Assembly: GCA_934132805.1 (NCBI GenBank)
Contig: CAKPAB010000012.1
Span: 1 to 30,263, forward strand
Origin: an uncultured Clostridia bacterium
GTDB lineage: Bacteria > Bacillota > Clostridia > TANB77 > CAG-508
Direction: 5' to 3'
DNA length: 30,263 bases
Below the pieces are notes generated by a model. The model saw only the letters and a program-made list of their open reading frames with translations, was not told the DNA's origin and ran no database searches. Position 1 is the first letter of the stretch. Every line of letters begins with the position of its first letter. This document shows positions 24,408-30,263 of this stretch, one piece after another. The translations under genes and the position numbers were made by a program.

Positions 24408-26098
24408 TTACTATTCAGACTAAGCATTAGAAAAAGATCCAAATATTTATGCATTAATTGGATTTTTTTCATATTTTTTATATATTTCACCATAAAAATC
24501 TTTTCCTTGTTTCTTTAATGTCATTATTATACTTTTTATATTGAAGAAATTTGTTGCTTGTTCTAAATTACCAAAATATCCTGAAATCTTTTGTTTGATT
24601 TTTACATTCCTTAAATCTCTTTCAGATAAATTATTATCAAATGGTACTGTGAAATCTTTTAAAAATTTTATATGATTTTCTTTATATTTGCTTAATCTAT
24701 TTAATAATCTTTGTTCTTCTTGTTTTAAAAATCTTTTCTTTATTTTTTTATTTTCTTCATATCCTTCTTTCAAGATTTCATCATATCTTTCTTCATATTT
24801 TTGTATCTTTTCTAATGGTATCTCTTTAACTCCTTCTTCTATTATTTTTTTTCGATGCTCGTTTAATGAACACAAAAATGAACGCATTTTTAATGCCCAT
24901 TTATGTGTTGTATTTTCAAAACAGCCTTTTAAATATCTTGAAATATGTACATTACATTCTATATGCTCATTTCCATAATTATATATTACTGTTTCATGGT
25001 CATGCACTATATTTCCTGTATACTTATTTAATATTCCTGTTTCTTCTATATATTTTTTTGCCTTTCCATATGTTGGTACTAAATATGCATATTCTTCTGT
25101 TGAATAATTTCGTACACACATATTTCTATTTGCACATCTTAATGTTGTTGCATCTGTATACATTAATTCTGAATTTAATAAATTTTCTTTTATTTCATTT
25201 CTTTCATTTTCGGTTTTATTACTTAATTCCTTTATAAAATTCACTATACTCTCATTTGATATATTTATTTTCCCATGACTAATACAACTAACTAATTTTG
25301 TTAGTCTGTCTATTGCTATTATTCCTTCTGTATTTAATATTGTACATAATGTTTTTACTTCTGAGCCATATTGTACATCTGTTTTAAATTCTTTTGGTAT
25401 ATTATATTTTCCTTTTTCATCTTTATAAAATCTATATTCTTTTGCTATTGTTCTTACTTCAATATCTATTATATATTTTGACACAAATTCCCCTTGTGGC
25501 TTTCCTACATTTATTATTTTATGTTCTATTTCTTTATTTTTTATCTTCTTAACTATTTCTGACTTCTTTAATCCAGCTCCTTTATGTCCTTTTTGCCCAC
25601 CTTTTGTTTTATTACTTTTTTCTCTATTATTTGGAATATTCTTTTTGGTATCTGTTGATGGTGGCTTTGAAGAATTGTCACTATTATTATTAATGATTTT
25701 CTTTAATCTATCATTATCATCTCTTAATTTTTCATTTTCTTTTTCTAATTTCTGAACTTTATTTTCTAATTTTTCTAATTTTTCTATTTTTTCATTTAAT
25801 TCTTGTTTTTCTTTTTTGGCTTTTTTTCTTTCTTCTTTAATCTCTGATGATAAATCATCACATTTTTTTATCATATCTTGTACTTGTTTGAATAAATCTT
25901 TACTATAATCTGGTCTATATGCCATAATTTATCACGATCCTTTCTGTAATATTATTATATAACATTATAAAGAAAAAGTCTGTAACATTTATATATCATT
26001 ACTCTTACAGATTCTTTACAGACTATGTTTTAGACTAATTTTATTTAATTATTTCCACAATTTATTAACTATTCATTTTCTTTTAGTCTGAATAGTAA
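24408..26098 (-). mobile_element. IS66-type insertion sequence (single transposase ORF)
   Basis: A perfect 16-bp terminal inverted repeat TTACTATTCAGACTAA is found at 24408-24423 and, inverted, at 26083-26098. It encloses 1.69 kb with one transposase gene. The usual 8-bp target duplication of IS66 elements is not evident at these borders. The TnpA and TnpB companion genes of classical IS66 are absent, so it is an ISBst12-like, tnpC-only type. It lies inside a small remnant of another transposase at its right border. The segment 25926-26082 is noncoding IS sequence. Confidence 0.85.
24447..25925 (-). CDS. IS66-family transposase (TnpC type, DDE)
   Basis: 492 residues. The N-terminal coiled coil (about 10-80) leads into SSKPPSTDTKKN and KTKGGQKGHKG, the typical IS66 linker. 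The C-terminal part is the DDE_Tnp_IS66 domain, with D in LMYTDATTLR, D in GNIVHDHET and E in NNLSERDLRNVKIKQKISGYF. The CxxC zinc motif of classical TnpC (region EIEHK-KYIIDI) is missing or replaced. It mobilises the element defined by the 16-bp inverted repeats. It appears complete. ATG at 25925 is preceded by AAAGGATCG-like purines. Confidence 0.93.
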   Translation of the reverse strand: MAYRPDYSKDLFKQVQDMIKKCDDLSSEIKEERKKAKKEKQELNEKIEKLEKLENKVQKLEKENEKLRDDNDRLKKIINNNSDNSSKPPSTDTKKNIPNNREKSNKTKGGQKGHKGAGLKKSEIVKKIKNKEIEHKIINVGKPQGEFVSKYIIDIEVRTIAKEYRFYKDEKGKYNIPKEFKTDVQYGSEVKTLCTILNTEGIIAIDRLTKLVSCISHGKINISNESIVNFIKELSNKTENERNEIKENLLNSELMYTDATTLRCANRNMCVRNYSTEEYAYLVPTYGKAKKYIEETGILNKYTGNIVHDHETVIYNYGNEHIECNVHISRYLKGCFENTTHKWALKMRSFLCSLNEHRKKIIEEGVKEIPLEKIQKYEERYDEILKEGYEENKKIKKRFLKQEEQRLLNRLSKYKENHIKFLKDFTVPFDNNLSERDLRNVKIKQKISGYFGNLEQATNFFNIKSIIMTLKKQGKDFYGEIYKKYEKNPINA

Positions 26099-26240
26099 TA
26101 ATTTTTTTAGAAAAATTTATAATATCTCTTTTCATTTCATAATTATTTGTGGTAAAATTGTCCATAGAAAACCCTCCATTTTTTGTTTAGTGTATTTTTT
26201 TTTAATCAACTTAATTATACTAAAACAATGGCGGTTTTTC
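26073..26240 (-). pseudogene. 5' remnant of another transposase with its terminal inverted repeat
   Basis: GGAGGG precedes an ATG at 26165 that opens MDNFTTNNYEMKRDIINFSK. The frame runs into the IS66-type terminal repeat and stops at 26073 after 30 codons. The sequence resembles, from memory, the N-terminus of DDE transposases (ISLre2/IS4-like), but this is uncertain. Upstream, GAAAAACCGCCATTG...(26216-26240) and GAAAACCCTCCATT...(26167-26194) form an imperfect inverted repeat, as at an IS end. The rest of that element is not seen beyond 24407. Confidence 0.4.
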
Positions 26241-26369
26241 TTTATTTTCACATAAATTTCATAATTTTGTGGATAACGTTTCGGAATATTTTCAAAAAAG
26301 ACCGAAACTTAAAATTTTTTTTTGTATTTTTCTGTAAATATTCTTTTTAAAATTTTATACCTATTTTCA

Positions 26370-26398
26370 TTGAAAATTAAATTCATATATGTTATAAT
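26370..26398 (+). promoter_or_regulatory. tRNA-Thr promoter
   Basis: TTGAAA, 17 bases and TATAAT, ending 12 bases before the tRNA 5' end. The gap 26241-26369 is AT-rich with no gene seen. Confidence 0.7.
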
Positions 26399-26410
26399 TT
26401 TTTAAAATTC

Positions 26411-26486
26411 GCCAATATAGCTCAGTTGGTAGAGCAACGGATTCGTAACCCGTAGGTCAGCAGTTCGACTCTGCTTATTGGCCCCA
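26411..26486 (+). tRNA. tRNA-Thr(CGU)
   Basis: The cloverleaf has acceptor stem GCCAATA/TATTGGC, D stem GCTC/GAGC, anticodon stem ACGGA with loop TTCGTAA (anticodon CGT), T arm AGCAG-TTCGACT-CTGCT and an encoded CCA. Oddities are C at discriminator position 73 instead of the usual A, and an A-C mismatch at 31-39. It reads ACG codons. It may be slightly degenerate but is structurally complete. Confidence 0.9.
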
Positions 26487-26547
26487 CTCTAAATAAAAAA
26501 TTTTCCCTATTATTGTATAAACAATAATACGGACGTCAGAAGACTTT

Positions 26548-26577
26548 AGGATAACCTATTGGTTATCCTTTCTTTTT
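26548..26577 (+). terminator. Intrinsic terminator after tRNA-Thr
   Basis: Stem AGGATAACC/GGTTATCCT with loop TATT, then TTCTTTTTT. A second hairpin (attattgt/acaataat) precedes it at about 26512-26528. Confidence 0.85.
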
Positions 26578-26582
26578 TACAT

Positions 26583-26771
26583 TTATTCTTTTTGGTTAGT
26601 AAAATAATACTTTATCTTTTTATCTATTACATTTAAACTATTGGTAGATAAACGCACTTTTCTTAAAATTATATCATCATATTGAAAGTCTTCCGGTATA
26701 CTATCTAATTTATCCAGTTCACTTAATAATTGATTAAGCTTATTGTTTTCTTTTTTTATATTTGAAGACAA
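26583..26771 (-). CDS. Small Lys/Leu-rich ORF, unknown (possibly a gene remnant)
   Basis: 62 residues from a TTG. It is predicted helical (KENNKLNQLLSELDKLDS), followed by RKVRLSTNSLNVIDKKIKYY. There is no convincing Shine-Dalgarno. The frame stays open upstream for about 27 more codons without a start, which suggests the 3' end of a lost gene rather than a complete one. It ends next to the tRNA-Thr terminator. No family is recognised. Confidence 0.3.
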   Translation of the reverse strand: MSSNIKKENNKLNQLLSELDKLDSIPEDFQYDDIILRKVRLSTNSLNVIDKKIKYYFTNQKE

Positions 26772-26936
26772 TATATTATAAAGTTCACTACCTAAGCTAA
26801 CACATGATTTATGATATTTTTTATTATCTTTTTGATTTTTTATTTATCTCAATAGTTTTTAATTAGACACTAGTGGTATTTTTATTTTTTACTTATTATT
26901 CCATTCTTTCCTATTAGTTAAAATTTATAAAAATTA

Positions 26937-26969
26937 TTCCTCTTTTATGGATAAAACATAAAAGAGGAA
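26937..26969. terminator. Terminator-like hairpin behind variable-region gene 2
   Basis: A perfect 13-bp stem (ttcctcttttatg / cataaaagaggaa) with a seven-base loop, 15 bases after the stop of the VR2 gene. Minus-strand reading continues TAATTTTTATAAATTTT. The hairpin and its left flank (from acttattatt at 26891) are similar to 18221-18302. The remaining gap 26772-26890 is AT-rich with no gene seen. Confidence 0.75.
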
Positions 26970-26984
26970 CTTTTTGCTTTCCTG

Positions 26985-27395
26985 CTATTTTATAATATAT
27001 GTTTTTTCTGGTGCACTTCCATCTTTATCATTTTGTGCATCAATTTGGACATTAGATTTTAGAGTTGTAATAGGGCGAAAAGCATAAGCGTTAGGATTAA
27101 CATTGCCATCCGAATAGTACAAGGTGCCAGCGTCCACAGAGCCCGAGCTCACACCACGAACAGCAAAGTTAGAATAGTCAGAGTTAGCATTCACACAACG
27201 AGATGACATCCAATAGTGTGGATAATTACTTCCATTATTTATAAATAATTCATAATATTTTGCTTTTTCAAAATCATTTGATGTCATTGATTTATACCAA
27301 TATGTTTGTGTTACTTTTATTTTTTCGCTTGCTGTTGTTTTTGTTTCATTTATTAGCTCTGTTTGTTCACTTAATTCAAGTTCTGTTCCTTGCAC
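26985..27395 (-). pseudogene. C-terminal part of a prepilin-anchored protein with a DGR-type variable region
   Basis: In frame with the gene at 27405-28115 but separated from it by one TGA (27405-27407). The GTG at 27395 has no ribosome site, so expression needs readthrough or correction. The product has KVTQTYWYKSMTSNDFEKAKYYEL and then YPHYWMSSRCVNANS...FAVRGV...AFRPITTL. This is the FGE/C-lectin-like ending of many Clostridial prepilin proteins (LASR...FGLR...VRPV pattern). The protein closes with a conserved, low-GC tail of 25 residues (ending TYIIK). If TGA were sense, the full protein would be about 376 residues. Confidence 0.75.
27072..27203 (-). other. Putative DGR variable region 2 (VR2)
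   Basis: 44 codons with 63 of 132 G/C (48%) within an otherwise very AT-rich gene. They encode SRCVNANSDYSNFAVRGVSS onward to NAYAFRP, rich in Asn, Asp, Ser, Tyr and Gly. Many codons are NNC/NNT with AAC/AAT among them, as expected from adenine-directed mutagenesis. It is of a different sequence type from VR1, so it would need another template. Unlike VR1, no GNRA-loop hairpin follows it. Confidence 0.55.
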
Positions 27396-27404
27396 ATTGT
27401 CTAC

Positions 27405-28115
27405 TCATCCTGTTCTTTCTTTTGCAAACAAATTTGGATAATTTCTATTGACTGAACTTGTATATTCCTTTGTTCCTCCATATTTTCCTGTATCTACATT
27501 TGAATTTGTATACTGCGTATAATCATATGTTAAATGATCTTGTATATCTTCTATTTTTATATTTTGCACATTACTTGCTAATTGTGTATTATTATATAAT
27601 GTTTTACATGTTTTATCTAATAAATATACTGCATTATTATATCCTTTTGCTCCCTGTAATTTTATTTTTGATGTTGTTGGTGTTGCACTTATTAATCTTA
27701 CTTGTCCATCTTTTGCATCTAGTACTCTCCAATTTAATGTTTCTTGTGTTAGCGTTGATGTTGTTGATGAGCCTGAATATGTTTCTAATTCTGTTAGTAT
27801 TTCACCTGTACTTGCTGTATCTGGCATATAACTTATGTAATCTCCTACATGCAATTTTCCTTCTACCTCTCCTGTTTCATCAAACATATCTACTAATGAA
27901 ATATACTTATTTAGCTTTGTTTCATATTCATCTAATATTGATTTTTGGTTTACTTCAGCCTCTGCTGTTTTTATCTTTGCATCTTGTGCCTTTCCAAATA
28001 TTCCTGTATTCGTTAATGTCATTATTGATATTCCTGCTAGTATTAGCAAAATAATGACCGTGATTACTAATGCAATTAGTGTTATACCTCTTTGCATCTC
28101 TTTTGTTTTTCTCAT
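27405..28115 (-). CDS. Prepilin-like N-terminus plus scaffold domain, ended by an in-frame TGA
   Basis: 236 residues beginning MRKTKEMQRGITLIALVITV. It has a prepilin-like leader, a helix to about 35 and the shared TNTGIFGKAQDAK segment also found in the RCC1 protein (TNTGIFARANDAK). Residues about 80-236 contain LNWRVLDAKDGQVRLISATP, the entry part of a common Clostridial surface domain (GYNNAVYLLDKTCKTLY...). It stops at AKERTG-TGA, and the frame continues as VDNVQGTELELSEQ into the C-terminal part. The missing sense codon could have been Trp, Gly or Arg. GAAGGAAG precedes the ATG, with a near-consensus promoter at 28263-28292. Confidence 0.75.
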   Translation of the reverse strand: MRKTKEMQRGITLIALVITVIILLILAGISIMTLTNTGIFGKAQDAKIKTAEAEVNQKSILDEYETKLNKYISLVDMFDETGEVEGKLHVGDYISYMPDTASTGEILTELETYSGSSTTSTLTQETLNWRVLDAKDGQVRLISATPTTSKIKLQGAKGYNNAVYLLDKTCKTLYNNTQLASNVQNIKIEDIQDHLTYDYTQYTNSNVDTGKYGGTKEYTSSVNRNYPNLFAKERTG

Positions 28116-28262
28116 TTTTTCTTTTTCTTCCTTCTTTTTTCTTGAGTTTCGCGCAGGTTGTTCCTGTAACTTATTTAAAAAAAATTAATAAAATTATGTT
28201 CTCAATTTGATTTTGTATCTATATATTTTATCAATTCAAATATGAGTTTTACCATCTCTTAA

Positions 28263-28292
28263 ATTATAGCCTATTGTGACATTAAACGTCAA
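28263..28292 (-). promoter_or_regulatory. Promoter of the VR2 surface gene
   Basis: TTGACG, 18 bases and TATAAT on the minus strand. It implies a leader of about 140 bases (28116-28255) that contains no palindrome of the TTAAGT type and no gene. The segment 28293-28367 is AT-rich. Confidence 0.7.
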
Positions 28293-28367
28293 TATATTTT
28301 TTCTTGTATTTTTTTGTAAATATTCCTCACATTTTGATATAGATATATTAACTTATAAAAATGGTAA

Positions 28368-28394
28368 AATTGCGACACCACTGGTGACGCAATT
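28368..28394 (-). terminator. Near-palindromic terminator or operator
   Basis: Outer arms AATTGCG/CGCAATT and inner arms CACCA/TGGTG form a 27-base near-palindrome. On the minus strand it follows the CmpB gene by about 48 bases and is followed by TTTTACCATTTTT, so a terminator is the simplest reading. Its symmetric form would also fit a protein-binding site. Confidence 0.5.
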
Positions 28395-28441
28395 GTCTTG
28401 GGCAAAGAAAAATTAATATGCTCATTATTTAATAATTCTTA

Positions 28442-29002
28442 TTAATACAAACCAATTGAATACTTAGTTATTGACAAGATAAAATCAACTATAATAATTG
28501 CCAAAAACAAAATTAACAAACCAACTTGAACCTTATTAGGAATTTTCGCCGAAATTTTTTCTAGCTGTTTTTTTACAAATGGATGAATTTTCTCTACAAA
28601 AATAACACCAATTATTCCCCAAGCAATTGAATATGCCAAACTTATCCTTCCCTGAAAATTAAATGGCTCGCCTGTGTAATCCCACCATCTTAAACCAAAC
28701 AAACTCTCTAAAACAACAGACACTACATACTCAAATATAGTAAAAGCCACCATAGAAATAAAAAATTTTCCAATTGAATTCGTTTTTATTTTCTTCAAAC
28801 TTTCTATTAAAATTATTGCGCCAAAACCATATATTGGGCAAACTGGTCCATATAAAAAGCCTCTTTTATTAAATACTCCTAATGTTAGTACACAAAAGAC
28901 TGTTTCTAATATCCAGCCTAAAAATGAGTATGTAAAAAAATATGATAATAGTTTTTGTTTCTCTGTTAATTGCTCCGTTTCAAGTAATTTTTCTTTTTCC
29001 AT
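28442..29002 (-). CDS. CmpB/YmaB-type membrane protein (putative ABC transporter permease type IV, DUF)
   Basis: 186 residues with about five hydrophobic segments. Family motifs are YSFLGWILETVF (about 27-38), KRGFLYGPVCPIYGFGA (about 46-62) and RWWDYTGEPFNFQGRI (about 104-119), matching the PF06541 family labelled putative ABC transporter permease. No transporter partner lies nearby, so transport is not supported here. It follows ileS by 55 bases in the same direction and may be its operon partner. Its Shine-Dalgarno is AAGGGGAT, seven bases before the ATG. Confidence 0.88.
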   Translation of the reverse strand: MEKEKLLETEQLTEKQKLLSYFFTYSFLGWILETVFCVLTLGVFNKRGFLYGPVCPIYGFGAIILIESLKKIKTNSIGKFFISMVAFTIFEYVVSVVLESLFGLRWWDYTGEPFNFQGRISLAYSIAWGIIGVIFVEKIHPFVKKQLEKISAKIPNKVQVGLLILFLAIIIVDFILSITKYSIGLY

Positions 29003-29024
29003 ATATATCCCCTTAAATTTTTCA

Positions 29025-29053
29025 GAATTAGGGAGCCATCACTCCCCAATTCC
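29025..29053. repeat. GC-rich hairpin in the ileS-cmpB gap
   Basis: Minus strand GAATTGGGGAG / CTCCCTAATTC pair with one wobble around TGATGG. The wording (TTGGGGAGTGATGGCTCCC) resembles the foldback arms at 14054-14080 and 14214-14241 (TTAGGGGTGGTAGCCCC). It has no U tract on the minus strand. Confidence 0.5.
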
Positions 29054-29057
29054 AATT

Positions 29058-30263
29058 TTATTTTACAACTTCAACATCTATTTTTAATTCTTCTCCATTA
29101 ATATTTGTTTCTGTGTAATCATTTCTCTCAGCATCATAAACAATTTCTAATGCCAAAGTATCATGTTTAATCAATTCCGCATTTTGTTTAATAACATTTT
29201 CAAGCATTTCGTTTCCAGATATATAAAGATTTATTTTATCTAAAACTTCAAAACCTTTGTCCTTTCTCATATTTTGAACTTTTGATAATACTTCTCTTAC
29301 ATATCCTTCTTCTTTTAGTTCTTGTGTGATATGTGTATCTAATACAACACCAATTTCACCTTCACCTGCAAATGCAAATCCATCTTTACCATTCATTGTA
29401 ATTAATAAATTTTCTGCATTTAAACCAATTTGTGTACCATCTATTTCGATATATTCTACTCCACCGTTTTTTACTGTATTTGCTAAGTCCATTTGATTTT
29501 TCTTAGCAATTTCTTGTTTTATTCTAGGTATTAATCTTCCATATTCTTTTCCTAAAACTGGTAGATTTGGCTTGATTTCAAAGTTTACGTAGTCTGACAT
29601 CTCTGCTCCTAGTTCTACTTTTTTAACATTTAATTCTTCTTTTACTATGTCTGAATAGTATTCAGGTAGTGTATTTACAGATATTAACATTTCTGATAAT
29701 GGCTGTCTGTTTTTGATATTCACAGAGTTTCTTGCACTTCTTCCTAGTTTTACTATTGTGTATGCTAAGTCCATTTCTTGTTCTAATTTTTTATCAACTG
29801 CTGTTTCGTCATATTCTGGCCATAAGCATAAGTGAATGCTTTCTGGTGCTTTTTCGTCTAATCCTACAACTAAGTTTTGATAAATTTCATCTGTCATAAA
29901 TGGTACAAATGGTGCTGCTACTTTGCATAGTGTTACTAAAACTTTGTATAGTGTTACATATGCTCCAATTTTGTCGTCTGTTAATTCTTGACTCCAGAAT
30001 CTTTCTCTGTTTCTACGTACATACCAATTTGAAAGTTCGTCTGTAAAGCTTTCAATTTGAAGTGCTGCACTTGTTATGTCATATTGTGATAATTTTTCGT
30101 CTACTTCTTTTACTAATGTATTTAATTTTGAAATTATCCATTTATCCATTATATTTGTAACTTTAAAGTCACTGTATTTTAATGGGTTGAATTGGTCTAT
30201 TTCTGCATATAGAACGTAGAATGAGTATACATTCCATAATGTGCTTAAAAATCCTCTTTGTGT
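29058..30263 (-). CDS. ileS: Isoleucine--tRNA ligase, C-terminal part (5' end outside the window)
   Basis: The frame is open from the window edge (TQRGFLSTLWNVYSFYVLYA) to TAA, about 401 residues. It contains the anticodon-binding domain (MDKWIISKLNTLVKEVDEKL, ELSNWYVRRNRERFW, VAPFVPFMTDEIYQNL) and the long C-terminal extension (SARNSVNIKNRQPLSEMLIS, ELNVKKVELG, then the DUF5915-type end). This is the eukaryote-like IleS2 type with a long tail, not the zinc-ribbon IleS1. The HIGH and KMSKS motifs lie outside the window. CmpB follows it. Confidence 0.95.
   Translation of the reverse strand, partial: TQRGFLSTLWNVYSFYVLYAEIDQFNPLKYSDFKVTNIMDKWIISKLNTLVKEVDEKLSQYDITSAALQIESFTDELSNWYVRRNRERFWSQELTDDKIGAYVTLYKVLVTLCKVAAPFVPFMTDEIYQNLVVGLDEKAPESIHLCLWPEYDETAVDKKLEQEMDLAYTIVKLGRSARNSVNIKNRQPLSEMLISVNTLPEYYSDIVKEELNVKKVELGAEMSDYVNFEIKPNLPVLGKEYGRLIPRIKQEIAKKNQMDLANTVKNGGVEYIEIDGTQIGLNAENLLITMNGKDGFAFAGEGEIGVVLDTHITQELKEEGYVREVLSKVQNMRKDKGFEVLDKINLYISGNEMLENVIKQNAELIKHDTLALEIVYDAERNDYTETNINGEELKIDVEVVK

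Noticed and set aside
26411..26580. Integration (att) site of a genomic island at tRNA-Thr
   Set aside because: No integrase gene and no repeat of the tRNA 3' end were found in the window.
27405..27407. TGA as a sense codon (alternative genetic code)
   Set aside because: All conserved host genes are full length with Trp as TGG and no internal TGA, and IS OrfB ends normally in TGA. A recoded genome would break many more frames.
18160..28300. Reverse transcriptase or template repeat of the DGR inside the window
   Set aside because: No ORF with a YxDD-type reverse transcriptase motif was found, and I see no noncoding GC-rich copy of VR1 or VR2. The DGR core must lie elsewhere, if it exists.

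Overview
The window is a very AT-rich chromosomal segment. Shine-Dalgarno-led genes, an FtsY/UvrA/RpmE/TyrS/ValS/IleS gene set, a putative flagellar-operon-type zinc ribbon and long Ile/Lys/Asn-rich proteins fit a low-GC Firmicute of the Clostridia. The many prepilin-like surface proteins with a 'K-G-I-T-L-I-x-L-V' leader resemble those of uncultured gut Clostridia. I cannot name a genus. Almost every host gene ends in TAA.

Left part (1-3100): a frameshifted IS66 transposase remnant, a prepilin-like protein with RCC1 propeller repeats preceded by a 33-residue leader ORF, a small membrane protein and tRNA-Leu(UAG). Core block A (3090-18023): on the minus strand a DnaB-like helicase, valS, uvrA, an Mbeg1-like hydrolase, rpmE with a 54-residue membrane peptide, UPF0182 and ftsY. 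A zinc-ribbon protein and tyrS lie on the plus strand. tyrS and UPF0182 converge on a 188-bp foldback element.

Accessory block (18260-28300): four more prepilin-anchored surface genes, all on the minus strand, mixed with IS elements. One is a right-handed beta-helix protein and looks intact. The others are damaged: one has lost its 5' end at an IS3-family element, one has an in-frame TAA and ends at the other side of that IS, and one has an in-frame TGA. Two of them end in short segments of clearly raised GC (56% and 48% by my count). These encode C-type-lectin/FGE-like C-termini rich in Asn, Tyr, Ser, Asp and Gly, the pattern of variable regions (VR) of diversity-generating retroelements (DGRs). 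The first VR is followed directly by a perfect 12-bp hairpin with a GTAA (GNRA-type) loop, like the hairpin known downstream of DGR variable regions. No reverse transcriptase or template repeat is in the window, so these would be remote targets. An IS66-type element, nested in what looks like another transposase remnant, and tRNA-Thr(CGU) lie here too.

Right edge (28442-30263): a CmpB/YmaB-type membrane protein and the 3' part of ileS.

The most interesting layer is the surface-protein system. It combines a shared prepilin-type N-terminus, exchangeable C-terminal modules (RCC1, beta-helix, Ig-like, FGE/C-lectin), putative DGR variable regions, a recurrent TTAAGT-N5-ACTTAA palindrome in the leaders, and repeated 3' flanks. 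It looks like a modular, diversifying adhesin repertoire that is being remodelled by IS elements and stop codons.
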